Assembly: GCA_951217055.1 (NCBI GenBank)
Contig: OX578282.1
Location: forward strand, 17,547,877 to 17,611,876
DNA length: 64,000 nt
From: Gerris lacustris
Taxonomy: Eukaryota; Arthropoda; Insecta; Hemiptera; Gerridae
Direction of reading: 5' to 3'
Below the pieces are notes generated by a model. The model made no database searches. It had not been told where the DNA came from and saw only the letters and a program-made list of their open reading frames with translations. Shown here in pieces: positions 46,972-58,779 of this stretch; the first letter of the stretch is position 1, and each line of letters begins with the position of its first letter. Made by a program: the position numbers and the translations under genes.

Positions 46972-48600
46972 CTTATTCAAAAATTCATTTTTAAGTTTTT
47001 GGTAGTATTCATACTATACGGAAATTTAAATCAAATTATAATTTGATTTATTCTTATTCAAAAATTAATTACATTGTAATAACGAATATTGCTCAATGAC
47101 CAGGTTTTCATTTTATTCAAAATTTTAATCAAAAATATAAATTATAAATTAAATTAATTTTAAATGACAAAATTAATTTATTTTTTTTAAAAAATGCCTT
47201 GTGCTTTTATGTAGGTCATATTTTTCAATAAGGCTTCCAGCAATATGGCTTTTTCGGGGAAAAACTTCTATATTCTTAATCTACCTGAAATGAGCTTTAA
47301 AATGATATGTGACATGCTATATAAGCATTTCGTTAAAATCAGTCAATTTTTACGCCAGTTATCGATAAACAAACAAACAATCTTTTAAAATATCGTCTCA
47401 AAAGTGAAGAACTCACTTCGCTAGTTACACAAATACAAATAACTGATTATACCAACTAGTTACTATTCAAAATATAGGACAAAAACAACTTTAATTATTA
47501 CAGCACTTTTTCTTTGTTGTGTATAACAATATTCCTCCAAATCCAGCGAAGAATGTGTAGATACTTACAACTTGCTTGTATTTTATAGTGAATAATCAAG
47601 AATTGCACTTATAGAAAGGAAGAGGCACGTTTCTAGTAAATAAGAATGAACCAATGTTTGAAAACACTTAAACAAAAATATAACTAATAGTACGAAGTAT
47701 ATCTAATCTTAACCGCAGGCTGAATGACTTCTCAGAAAGCAATGGATTCTTTTGAAATAATAAAGTTTTATGCTTTCCTTCGGGAAAAAGAAAATATAAA
47801 ATGGCTTTTCCTAGAAATGTATTCAGTACACTTGTTTTTTTGCTACTTATAAAGAATGAGTCTTTCAAGCCTTGAGTCCCCTCGACTCTTAAGTAAATAC
47901 AAAATTGCAAGTGTTCGTTGAAAAATACTCAAGAAAATAAGTAAGAAGAAAAATAAAAAGTATGGACTCAAGAGAAAAAAAAATAACTCAAATAAAAAGG
48001 GAAATAAATGTCAGCACAGCGAACTAAAAGTACTTTTCATAAATGTTAAGATGCTCCTTATTAAAAACATTGAAGAGACTTATAAGACTCTGCCATTGAA
48101 AAGAGTGACAAGAAATCCGTGCGGTAGTTCTATATAAAGTATTAGAATCTATTCAGGTACGAAATAAATCGTGTATGAACTAGGAAATACTCACGTTTTT
48201 ACCACAAGAGAGAAATTTAGGGAGAGGGTTTATATATGTATGAGTATACAGTGTGTCCTCGGATCGACGCATGAAGAGGTGAAAAAGAAATTTTTTGAAT
48301 AGACATTTCATCTCCTGCGGTTAAGCCTTGCTTGAATGGAAACAAAGTTATGTCTTAATTTTAGTTTCGAAAAATCAAGTGTGTCAAAATTTACAAAAGA
48401 AAAAACTAATGTGCTTTTTCTCTAGGAGATACGACAAAATGTTATTAAAAAAAATTGTTCAAAAAGAAAAACTGAGGAAGAATATACAATTTTGATACCT
48501 TTCGCTTACTTTGATATATTGCATTATTTACAATTTTTTTGAATTTTTGAAGATATCGAAAAATTTCGTTAGGAAAAGTTCTTACAAAATTGATAAATTA
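46972..48600. other. Unassigned non-coding stretch
   Basis: A small inverted repeat AAATCAAATTATAATTTGATTT lies at 47029-47050. The 80-codon minus-strand frame at 47668-47910 has no recognisable domain. Nothing else is seen. Confidence 0.35.
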
Positions 48601-48614
48601 TCTAAGTAAAGAAA

Positions 48615-49575
48615 AATAGTTATTTATGTCACTAGGCAGCAAAATGGAATTTTGCTGACAAGTTTTTTAAGTTTTAGTTCCGAGACGAAGGCGAGGATAG
48701 GCTTAACAAATTTACTGCTGAGGCGAAGCCGAGGCAGGAAAATTACCATTTTACTGACGAGGCGAAGCCGAGGCAGGAAAACGTTAATTACCTGCTGAGG
48801 TGTAACCGAAGCAGGTAATCTTTAAACGAGTCAGGAATGTTTTCTTTGCTGCATAGTTACATACAATATTTTATCCACTAAAGGCAGAAAAATTACACTA
48901 AAGATTTTAGTACCTGATTTAGAGGGCAATAAACTTTCCTTGTATGATGTTGCAATATTTGCAATTTCGGGTGGCGTGTTATCAAACAAGTCTTCAACGT
49001 TTTGCACAACATTATCATCCATATTTTTATTTAAACTTCAAAAACCTAATTAAGAAATTTATCAAAATAATAACAGAAAACTATTAAATTATCTTTTTTT
49101 GATAGATAAAAGAATTAAATCAATGAAAATTGTATAAATCGAATGGATGACTCGAAAGTTAAATCAAAACAAAGACAAAACAATCAGTGTTGCCACTTAT
49201 TTTTATTAACATGTTTTTTATCTCAATTTTTTTTTAAAAAATAATCACTGTAAAATAATAATATTAGTTTTATTATTATAATTTTTGATGGTATTTTCAA
49301 AAAACATAAATATTTAGCAGAATATTACGCTTAAATATACAAAAATGAACAATGTGGGAGAGTTCATAACCTGAGATGTAGTAACTTTTTCTTAAAATTT
49401 GGCAGCCTGTTTGTTATTTTGCTGACACTTTGAACTTTTGCTGACACTTTGATATTTTGCTGCGTGTTTTTTTTGACTTGTTACAAAAGAATCAAGAAAA
49501 ATTACATTTTGCAGATTGAAAACCGTACAACAATGCCTAATTTTGCTGCCGTGAGTAAATAAAAATAATTTCACT
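48615..49575 (-). mobile_element. Crypton-like remnant, copy 3 (distinct subfamily)
   Basis: It starts with the TTATTTATGTCACTAGGCAG edge and has three copies of a GAGGCGAAGCCGAGGCAGG-type palindromic block (48718-48830). It contains the first coding exon at 48914-49022 on the minus strand, and further on repeated GCTGACACTTTGA words (49420-49455). No catalytic domain is left. The exon shares the NTPPEI motif with the remnants at 15.8 and 57.1 kb. Confidence 0.45.
48914..49022 (-). CDS. N-terminal exon of a Crypton-type tyrosine recombinase (partial)
   Basis: The exon reads MDDNVVQNVEDLFDNTPPEI and then ANIATSYKESLLPSKS, and ends at an AG|GTACTA donor (48913-48912) in phase 1. The NTPPEI motif and a following LLPxKS motif are what I remember as the conserved start of arthropod Crypton-like recombinases, just before the core-binding domain. 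If not spliced, the frame runs on to 48831 with unrelated residues. The rest of the gene is not in the window or is lost. The donor is well formed, so this copy looks the least damaged of the three. Confidence 0.45.
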
Positions 49576-50343
49576 TCATTTGTCTGTTAAGACATTTAGA
49601 TAATTATTATAAATTATAAATATAACAAAACACAAATAATTCACGATTAAATTGATTTCCATACTAACATAACAATATTCACAGTGATATTTCCGTAATT
49701 TAAAATCTATTTTATGGCACAGAAAACTCTACTGAAATGATTAGTTTTTACTATTTCTAACAGCACACTAGGCAAAATATGGAATGAAAAACATAAAATT
49801 TCAAAGTAGGCGGAGGGTTTTAAAATGTTGCATTCTTACTCAGTTTTTCCGATTTCTCAGTTCCTTTATTTACACCGTATTAAAAACATTCAAGGAAACC
49901 TAACAGCTAGGGAACCTTCCTGTGGGAACCTTCGTATGGAGTATGGACCGCACGTTAAACGGTTCGCAAACGATCCCTAAGCGAGTTGAAACTAATTAGA
50001 GGACTTGTGAATCACTGTCACAAGTCGGGTTGGAACGGCTTTTATCCATTGCGCATGTATGTGACAAGATCCGCGGACGGTACACTGCTTGGTTGGAACA
50101 AACCTGATATTAAAGGTGCAAAGTTTAATAAATGAAGTAAAAGATTTGCATTAGCAGTCATATTAGCAACATTTACATTAGCGCGCGTCAAAAACACGTG
50201 TTATGAATCCAACTTCCAAAAACCATGGTCAAGACACACTTAAACTCACAGCGGTTCTATATGAATATTGATGTTCCCAGAGAAAAGGAGACACTTCACT
50301 AACCAACACTTCACACATGTGTTAACGGGTTAGTTGCCTAATA
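49576..50343. other. Unassigned non-coding stretch
   Basis: A moderately GC-rich part (49900-50105: GGAACCTTCCTGTGGGAACC, GATCCGCGGACGGTACACTG) without open frame or known element ends. Confidence 0.35.
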
Positions 50344-50377
50344 TCAATAAACATGGGCGCCCATATGAATTTTTGTA

Positions 50378-50490
50378 GGGGGGGGCCACCGTCACCAGCG
50401 AGGGGGAGGGGGAAACCACCGTTAGAGGGAAGGGGGGGGGGGGGTACCACCGATGGAGGGGGACGACAACCGCGGGGGGGGGGTCTACTA
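50378..50490 (+). repeat. G-run cluster with G-quadruplex potential
   Basis: Several runs of 5-13 G separated by short ACCACCG-type linkers (GGGGGAGGGGGAAACCACCG and similar). Such spacing allows G-quadruplexes. It lies just inside the left end of the hAT element; a C/G-rich counterpart lies inside the right end (53854-53880). Confidence 0.7.
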
Positions 50491-52413
50491 TTTTTTTGAC
50501 CTCCCTTATTTTTTATTTTTTTAAATTTTGTAGATTTTTGCCCATGAAAAACGTGTTTTGAGGCCCTAAAAATCGAACTTCCAGTTCAGTGTGGTAGGTC
50601 AAATCAAAATATATTCTTAAAGTTTCCTTTGAATTTTTAAAATTTAGTTAAGTGGAGTTTGATCCTTTACTACAGAGCAAGAACGGATACAGCTATAATT
50701 TGCATAAAGTTATTATGAAAATTAGATAGTGACAAATGTTGAAAGAAATAGGATTTATTTAGCACATCTATATAGGACGAATTGACAATTTTAATCTAAT
50801 TTATATCGGTGTAAAAGACGTTAACTACATTTGTATTTCTCTTTTTGATTTCTTTTATCGATATGTTGTTCGGACCAGTTAGGGTAGTGTGAAACTAAGT
50901 TTGCAGCTTCAAAAAACCTGTGCCAGCTGCGTTATACATGAAAAACTGAAGAAAATTTAGACTTTTGTCAGTTTTTGCCATATAACTCGTAAACTATGTT
51001 TTTTTTTTTGTTTTTTTATATTAGTCGTTATATTATTTTTAAAGTACAGTAAATTTGCAGCAGCATAAGCCCAACTGCAGCTCTGCACATATAATACATT
51101 CCGAGACATGGCACGTCAAATTTTTTTTTAAAAAAAAATACAAGGTTTGCTCTCTTTTCGGGTCGAATATTGGATATCGCCACTCACCTCTCACTACGAG
51201 AAAAATTAAAGGAAATGAAGTTGTAGTGCATTTAATTGGCTTTTATAAAAGCACAAAACGAAGCCCGTAGACAAAATAGTTCTGTTGCAATCATAAGAAA
51301 ACAGAAAACGGAAAAATAGTTTATTTTAAGAAATGAGCCTGAGTCACTTCCAATTACAAGTTGTGATTGTTTGACAACAATCACTGCCTCTATTGAAGTG
51401 CACAACAAGCCGTTTGACGTGGATTCACTCACCATCTTTTAAAAGTTGAGCATTTCTAAGCAGTCTGACAAGGAATTGACAGAGTATTTAAAATTCGAAG
51501 TGGCCAATTGCTCAACAAAGAGGAGATGCTTTCAATTATTGAAGAGCATTTTCAATAAAAAATGTATATACATTTAATGATTTTATGCATTTTTCTTTCA
51601 TCAAATGCCCAAAATCTTGATATTATTTGGTTTTGGTTCATTTCTTAAAAAAATACTATTTTTTGTTTCTTTTACGATTGCAACAGAACAGGCTTCATTT
51701 TGTGCTTGCATAAAAGCCAATTAAATTTACTACAACTCCATTTCTCATGACTTTTCTCATAGGTGAGAGGTTTTATGCCAACATTCGGGCCAAAACGAGA
51801 GTAATAATAAAAATGTCATTTTTTTAAAATAATAGACAATTTTTAAAGTGTCATATCTCGGAAACTATTGGACGTAGAGAGTTACCGACTAACAGCCAAT
51901 TGATTTTTGATTGAAGCCAATTCAATTTACAACAACTTTATTTCGTATGACTTTTCTCGTAGGTTAACTGTTTTACGAGGTATATATAGGAAGAACTAAA
52001 AATATATTTTTTCCGTGGTAGGCTGTGAAATAGTAACTTTAGAGCCTAAAAAACATAGCTAAAATCCATTTTTTCATTACGTGGACTTAAAAAATCTTTT
52101 CATTACTCCTAGCTGTAAAGAAAAAATCTTTTACGTCCTAGGCACTAAAAAATCTTTTCTTTCCGGCGGGTAGTTGTCAAAACTTCCGTTAGTAGTGCTG
52201 CAGTCTTTGTAGAAATGCTTCTAGTACGATAAAAATCCGCTAGATGTCAATGCGTTTTATTTATCTTTTCTTATAGTATAACCTCATTTTAAGGTTTCTG
52301 TTTTTAAGTCTTAAGTATGTACTAATATTTGTTATTATTATATATTGATTAGTGATTAATATTTAATGTTTTTTCATTGTCTGCTACCTCGGAAAAAATA
52401 GCATATGCTACGC

Positions 52414-52514
52414 GACTGTGAAGTGTTTTTTCTTTACCTTGGCAATATTTACTGTCTCGCTTCGCTCGACAGTAAATGTAATTGCCGCGGTAAAGAAAAA
52501 ACTCACTTCACAGC
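52414..52514. repeat. Long hairpin
   Basis: CTGTGAAGTGTTTTTTCTTT is mirrored by AAAGAAAAAACTCACTTCACAG, and TTTACTGTC by GACAGTAAA, around CTCGCTTCGCTCG. Stem of about 45 bp with small mismatches. Like the hairpin at 15934, it contains a GGTAAAGAA segment. Confidence 0.85.
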
Positions 52515-52630
52515 CTTGTAACATAATATACTATTTTTCAGTTTTTCAATTTTTTTCATGTTTTACGCAGCTAGCACAAGTTTTTTGAAGCTGCAAACTT
52601 AAGATCACAATAGCCTAACTGGTCCGAACA

Positions 52631-52715
52631 CAAGGGCGGATCCAGCCAATTTTAAAGGGGGCTGGACTCTCTTTTAGGGGGGTCCGGGGGCCCTCCACCG
52701 GCAAAATTTTTGTAG
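52631..52715 (+). repeat. hAT-type end fragment (GGGCGGATCCAGCC)
   Basis: AAGGGCGGATCCAGCCAATT and CTGGACTCTCTTTTAGGGGG match, reversed, the interior of the MITE at 30297-30551. This is probably one end of another hAT family; no partner end is found nearby. Confidence 0.5.
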
Positions 52716-53766
52716 TTTACATTACTTGAAAACGTCATTTTAGACTTTTCTAAGAACATCTAAAATGTAATTTTATACCAATAAATTGAAGTTTTTTATG
52801 AACTTGACATGAAAACCTGGGTATTTTACTTAAACAAAATTATATTTGAATAATATTTCATTATTAAAAGTTGTACATTATTATAAATTAATGTTTTATT
52901 TTAGTACCCAGTAAAATAAATTGGTACATTTTAAAAATATATTAGTTACATGAATTAGCAAAACAATTAAGTACGCCAAATAATTTGAGATCAATAGAAA
53001 TTAGCTGATAGTATTAGGTTAAAAATAAAAATAATGGGGTATTAACAGTCCAGTCAATAAGTACAAAAAATATAGTCTTCCTTGCAAAAGGTCGGGTATA
53101 TACAATTTTTGGATATGTTGTTAAGGCCAATGTCACAAGTAAAATTCCAAGGAAGGGGGGGCTGCTGCCCCAATAGCCCCCCTTCCATAATCCATTCTAA
53201 TGTTTTTACGATTGCAACAGAACTATTAGGCCTACAAACTTCGTTTTGTACTTAAAAGGAAGCTAGTAAATTAAATTTACACCTTCTTTCCTTATAGGTG
53301 AGTGGTTTTATACCGATATTCGGCCCGAAACGAGAGCAATACTAAAAAATTTCATTTTTTGGAAAAACTGACAAATTTTGACTGGTCACTCGGAAAATAT
53401 TAGATATGTGCAGAGCTACAGTTAGACTTATGTTGCTGCAAATTTACTGTACTTTAGAAATTGTAACGCTAATATCGAAAAACACAAAACACATACTATA
53501 ATTAACGAGTTATATGGCAAGAACTTAAAAAAGTCCGACTATTTTCAGTTTTTCCCGTATTACACTGCCAGCACAAGTTTTTTCGAAGCTGCAAACTTAT
53601 AGGATCACACTACCCTAACTCTTCCAAACAACATAAAAAAAATCAGAACTACATTATTATTAATGTCTAACTTGACTGGCCTTATGTATAATAAAAGAAA
53701 TCAGTAAACACTGAAATTACTTTTAAAAAAAAATAAGTTAATCTGATACAAACTAACCTATATAAA

Positions 53767-53851
53767 CTTTTTTTTTCCTCTTTTTTTTCCTCTATTTTCC
53801 TCTTTTTCCTCTTTTTCCTCTTTTTCCTCTTTTTCCTCTTTTTCCTCTTTT
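53767..53851. repeat. (CCTCTTTTT)n tandem repeat
   Basis: Nine-base units CCTCTTTTT, about seven regular copies preceded by irregular ones, ending in CCTCTTTTCC. Confidence 0.95.
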
Positions 53852-54416
53852 CCAGGGGGGGGGGGCCATGGCCCCCCCCTGCCCATAGGTATGGGCGCCC
53901 ATGTCAATAAAGTATTGGGTTGATACAAGGCCTACCTGTTTTTACAAGAGGATCAGACTCTTTGATACTTGCGGCACTCTAAGCCTCCCTAAACCCAAAA
54001 TGTTTCTCTTGTGGTAATAATGTAAAGAGTTACCTATTCATATACGGTTCATTTCATACCCTTTACTTTTATCTGGCTGTGACTTTTTTTATGGGGGGAG
54101 GGGCATTTTTTTAAAACAGAATTATCTAATTTATGATTTGAATTATTTTTGGAGATACAGTTCACTGAGTTCACCGAATTGTTGCTTCAAAATTTAGGAA
54201 AATAACATTATTTTCTTCGCATTCAATTTATTTTTTCTGTACCGTTTTAAGCCAGCCAATCCCAACGAGGTTGGATTTCAGAGATTTATAGCAATTTTAG
54301 CCCCAGCATTTTAGGAATTAAATCAAAATTTCAGCATGATGGCATTCATTCCTATTTACCTCAGATTTACCTGCACAATGTCAGTACGTATGACTCGTAT
54401 CGCAACCGAGACCTAA

Positions 54417-54745
54417 GGCCTTTTTTTTACGAGCAGTGAGTGGAGGGCGGCAGAGCGTCAACAGTAGAGCGGTGAGTGGCGCTGGCTACGATATGAGCGA
54501 AAATTCCATCAGCACCCTGCCATGTTTACTTGACGGGAGTTTCTAATCAACTGAAATGACTGAGCGGTGAGCGAAAATTAATGCCTAGGCTCAGTGGTGA
54601 ACGGTAAGCGTCAAGCGACAACATTTTTCGCTCAGACGCTCGTGCTTGTCATAGTCGGCCGTCCTCCTCTTCCATTGTACTCAGTGTAAAAGTAGCGGCG
54701 CCACTTTGTCACCTACCACTTACCGCTCATATCGTGCCCGAGGCC
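54417..54745. mobile_element. PIF/Harbinger-like MITE with TAA duplication
   Basis: The 329-bp element begins GGCCTTTTTTTTACGAGCAG and ends CGTGCCCGAGGCC; reversed, the right end reads GGCCTCGGGCACGATATGAG. TAA flanks both sides (54414-54416 and 54746-54748). Internally GAGCGGTGAGTGGCGC-type and ACTTACCGCTC-type words are mirrored. No coding capacity. Confidence 0.75.
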
Positions 54746-54748
54746 TAA

Positions 54749-56440
54749 CAATATATAAGGAAACTAATTAAAAGCAATGAGCTTCCTTTATGGTTTGTGA
54801 AAGATTACTCAATAGAATTAGCAATAACATTTTCTTAATATAAGTGACTGTAGTTATAGTAGATGTCACTAATACGTAGCAATTTTTTCTCTTAACAAAA
54901 GCAATGACGAAATTATGCAAGCAATTTACAATGATATTCTATTAGCAGTTTTAGCATCTGTTGGAGTGTTAACATTGAGTGTGCAGAATCTAAAAACATT
55001 AAACAGTAATGTTTGGGGTTATGTACTTTCATTAAAAAAAAGTAATCTTTACAAACTATAAGAATGCTGTTTTTAATTAAATTACTTTAAGACCTATGTT
55101 AGTGTTAAGTGTGTTTACATAACAATAAAAGATCCAAAAGGAAAATTAACCGTAACGTACTCGATATCAACAGCCGCCTAAGGACAAAGTACAGACAAGA
55201 ACAGAAGTATAATAAGTGTGAGAGAAAATACCAGCTGTCAAAGGATTAAAGAACATTGGACATTTGTAGGCTACGGTAGTAGGAACACCTGGAGTTGATC
55301 AGGGGCTCAAGGGGCTCACAATTAAATGCTGAGTGGAGTCGAGAGAAGGGAGACACTTGATTAGAACTGGTAGCCCTGACTTTAAACCCAAGCTGCCTCC
55401 AAGGGCCAAGGGCTGGCTACCTTGGGCCTCTTTAACGAGCCTTACACCCTGTCACTCGGCGGTAAACTTTCCTCTTACAACACCGGCATTCATTTGATTT
55501 TCCCTTTTCCATGTTCTTGAATTCTAAACCCCTCTAGCATCCTTCCTTGTCTTAACGCCTTCGTTTTAATGTTTGTGCCCTATAAACCCCAATTCTCAAA
55601 CCTTATAGTTTTTATCGAGGTAATGAGGACGGACATTTTCTTTAGAGTGTAAGAATCGTTGATTCCTCAACCTCATTTCTATAACAATAGTGGCGAAGGT
55701 CTGACCATACTAGAGGTTTTGGAGTATCCTTAAAATCATGAAAATGTCGGTTTTATATTCAACCAGCCTTCACCCCACGCGGGGCTCATACGAGGGATCA
55801 GTGGCTATGGTTCCTATTCTTATGTAGGAAAGCAATTAAATTAAATGCCTAAATGGTATCATTTCCAAAACCTTTAAAAAAAGAATCAGGGCTGTATTAC
55901 ATATAATAACATTAAGAATAAAAATAAAAGAACCGCAGTTAGAAAACATTGTTAATAACATTGGTTCTACGTTCTACTCAATATTTTTCGATGAAGCCAT
56001 GGAGCACACACCACTGCATAATAATTAATGCATTCCGTTCAGCCAGTTTTGCGCCTCTGTGGCGACATACATACAGTCATGACAAAAGTTAAGACCGGAT
56101 TAGATTTTTGTAATGCATGAAAAGAAAAAGTATCCAAAATGTAATCAAGAAAATAAGACCAACGTATCATTCCCTTTTACTCCATAAATTCAGTAAAAAC
56201 GTAATTCCAGATTAAACACCTTCGGCTTTGATTTTTGACTGAGACAAGACAACATAGACGGTTACATTGCTATTGCTAAAACGTTCCTTATCTAGAATGT
56301 AAGCTCCATTCCAAAGAGAAAAACTGTCAAATACGTTTTGGGAATGCATAGTTAAAAATAGTTATATTGAAATTGAAGTTTCTTAACTATAAACAGGTAT
56401 TGGTACTAATATGTATAGCCAAAAGTATAAGTAGGTTACA
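54749..56440. other. Unassigned stretch with a GC-richer island
   Basis: The part 55260-55480 is GC-richer (CACCTGGAGTTGATCAGGGG, GGGCCAAGGGCTGGCTACC) but has no open frame. At 56081-56105 TACAGTCATGACAAAAG looks like a Tc1/mariner-type end, but no partner end was found. No gene is called. Confidence 0.35.
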
Positions 56441-56798
56441 CTTAGTACCAGGCCCCGATTTACCAATGGGCAGACTGGGCAATTGCCCATGGCAGCAATT
56501 TCTGGGTGGCGGGAAATTTTCGGATATTTTTTTTTATTATTCCCAGAACAAGGATAAAAAAAAACGGGAACGACACAACTAACTTGTGCAGGCCACGCAT
56601 TTTTCCGTAGTAGTTAAGTACCGAATTGCTGAGAAAAATCAAGAAAAAAGTCCATGTTGTAATGTTAACTAAAAGTTTTCAAGAAAAGTATAGAAAATGA
56701 TTATATTACAAGTTATTGCAATGCATTTCATCAAACATTTTACTTCTCCCTTAGTTTCAAAATGAGTCAAATCCAAAGGAAATATATTTCATATAATA

Positions 56799-56867
<69 letters not shown>

Positions 56868-56955
56868 TATAGATATCCTATATATATATATTAATATATA
56901 TATAATATATATATTTCATATAATATAATATATATATTTCATATAATATAATAAT
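56799..56955. repeat. (TA)n-rich tract
   Basis: A long TA tract broken by short ATAGATATAGATATCC and TTTCATATAA words. Confidence 0.95.
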
Positions 56956-57054
56956 ATGTAAGTATCTATTTCGTTTGTTTTCTCTTTGGTAAAAAGTTAT
57001 AACATAATTTTAATCCCCGTATTTATTTATTTAAAAAAAAAAAAATGATTTTAC

Positions 57055-57605
57055 ACTAAAATTATACATGAAACTGTTACCTTTAATAGTACATTACGCG
57101 TCGAGTGCGGAAAGTAGCATTTTGCATGCGAGTGTGGAGTTTGCACCCGAGCGAGAGCGAGGGTAGTAAAACCACATGAGCAATGCAAAATGCCGTTTTC
57201 ACATGAGTTGCATCCAGGGGGGGTACAGGGGGCACGTGCCCCCCCCCCCCCCCCCCCCCTATGCAAGTTCGTATTATTTCTCTTTTGATAAAGATGATAT
57301 TAATTCATTAGTTGTATTTTGTGCCGAATTAATTATTTCGGGAGGCGTATTATTCTCCTCATATTCGTCATAACCATTTAAATCACTCATTGATTTTCAC
57401 AAAAAACTCGATGTAAACAGTTACTTTTATTAAACAAACAGCAGATTAGTTTTGTTAAATGTAAACAAACTCGCTAATCGTGCGTAAAGCTGAAGAATTC
57501 TTCTTCTTTACCACCCTAGGGTGGTAAGTACGTAAAGAATCACTTTCTACGCATCTAAACAGAGATAGAATGTTTATATTTCGTATCAATCGTAGATAAA
57601 ATTAT
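57055..57605 (-). mobile_element. Crypton-like remnant, copy 2
   Basis: It is the reverse-complement partner of 15826-16440, with all boxes in the same order. It differs by a C-run (57241-57259) interrupting the block after the small frame, and by lacking one hairpin arm. It sits inside the hAT element at 56449-59748. Confidence 0.55.
57274..57390 (-). pseudogene. N-terminal fragment of a Crypton-type recombinase
   Basis: The frame reads MSDLNGYDEYEENNTPPEII, then continues through NTTNELISSLSKEK to a stop (38 codons). After the stop the same frame shows YELA, so without the stop the order would be ...KEK-YELA, resembling the Y-E-x-A-Y motif I associate with this family. Immediately after comes a G-run (C-run on the + strand) which has replaced the rest. 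The one-base shift of copy 1 is absent here. Confidence 0.45.
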
Positions 57606-57769
57606 GTTCATGTATGTTTGCAGTGTGCACTAAAACGTAGTTATAAAAAATTAATATTATTTAAAAAAGAAATATAGGCCTACAAATTTTTTATCAACAG
57701 TACACACCATTTCAGGTTAATACCTAATCCGTCATTTTTACAACAGTACGTAATATACGGTATCAGCCC

Positions 57770-57990
57770 ACATTGGGGTAACCACAGGGTCATTTTGTCA
57801 AAAAACATCATAATTTTGCGTGTCCCCCCCCCCCCTTAAAATCGTATTTCCGCTGTTACTAAAAATGTAGAAAAATATGCAAAATGTGTGGTCTAGTGGG
57901 CCATAGAACAAATAAGATTAGCAATTTGAGCTGATTTAACGGGAATCCAAGATGGCGGATAATTCATGTAAGTCGAAATTTTTTTTATTT
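57770..57990 (-). repeat. Solo fragment of the 288-bp repeat unit
   Basis: Reversed, it shows ATCCGCCATCTTGGATTCCC, TCTATGGCCCAC, AGCGGAAATACGATTTTAAG, a G-run, ACACGCAAAATTATGATG and TTTTTTGACAAAATG: a single unit lying far from the array at 1.9-2.9 kb. Confidence 0.85.
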
Positions 57991-58309
57991 AGGGATGTTA
58001 GTGGTATGGCGATTTCAGGAAAAACTTATTCTTTTCATAAGCTTTTGAATGGTATAGTTAAAGTATAAAATCAACAGACTAGTTTTTGAATTGTGGTGGA
58101 TTGAATGTTACTATAGGCGTGAAATAATTCGGTCAGGATCTCAACCAATTCTTGTACAAGAATGTAAAAATAGTGTCCCCAAACGAAACCACAACACTTA
58201 GGATTTTTGTAGAAAATTATACGCTGAACAAAAAAGTTCCTATAAAATATGGTATCAGACAGGCTTCGTTTACGAGAAATATGCAACAAAATATTTTTTT
58301 AAAAAAACA

Positions 58310-58660
58310 AAAATTTTTGGACTTTTATCCTTAAAATTCTCAAATACTACGCTTCTTACCATAAAACATCTTGAAGCAAAAGTAGAGAATCGAATAATAC
58401 TAATTCTAGTCCTCTACATCAAAATCCTTTAGGAATTAGAACGTTGATGAAGATCTTCTTAATGGATTGACTAATAAAGTATAACAGGAACGTAGAACTT
58501 TGAAACTGCGCTAAAAATCAGGCTTTGTCGTACAGAGCTGGGCTGGGATGGGCATCATTCAATGAAAAATGATATTCTTTACAAGGTTTCCTTGAGGGTT
58601 TTTTTATGCTAAGAAGCGTAGTATTTGAGAATTTTAAGGATAAACGTCCAAAAATTGTTT
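58310..58660. repeat. Inverted repeat with ~45-bp arms
   Basis: TGGACTTTTATCCTTAAAAT and CTCAAATACTACGCTTCTTA (58318-58358) return reversed as TAAGAAGCGTAGTATTTGAG and AATTTTAAGGATAAACGTCC (58611-58652). About 250 bp lie between the arms. Could be the ends of a small element; no duplication recognised. Confidence 0.75.
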
Positions 58661-58779
58661 TTCGAATGAAGTTGCCTAGTGCACGTTACAGTGTCTGCGG
58701 AGCGAGTTACACCTTCTGCGCTCATTTGTTGCTTTTCTACATCCACACAAACATATATATTTATTTGCACCTACAGCTT

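Larger units (their letters stand above)
50868..53632. repeat. Element with long inverted repeats (~430 bp)
   Basis: The left part (50868-51300: GTTCGGACCAGTTAGGGTAG, AAGTTTGCAGCTTC, CATATAACTCGTAAACTATG, AAGTACAGTAAATTTGCAGC, CTCACTACGAG) returns reversed at 53205-53632. A second right-type end occurs at 52562-52629 (CTAACTGGTCCGAAC) and a further inner copy at 51670-51860. So at least two insertions or duplications of the same family are stacked. No transposase is recognised and no target duplication could be set. Confidence 0.65.
50352..53903. mobile_element. 3.55-kb nested hAT element with perfect 8-bp duplication
   Basis: The inverted ends CATGGGCGCCCATA are perfect and are flanked by exact duplications TCAATAAA (50344-50351 and 53904-53911). 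No transposase is recognisable. The interior is filled by other repeats: G-runs, an element with long inverted repeats (50868-53632), a hairpin (52414-52514) and a (CCTCTTTTT)n tract. It is best read as a non-autonomous hAT that later served as a landing site (inference). Confidence 0.85.

Noticed and set aside
56081..56110. Tc1/mariner-like end ACAGTCATGACAAAAG
   Set aside because: No matching second end or TA-flanked partner was seen in the neighbourhood.
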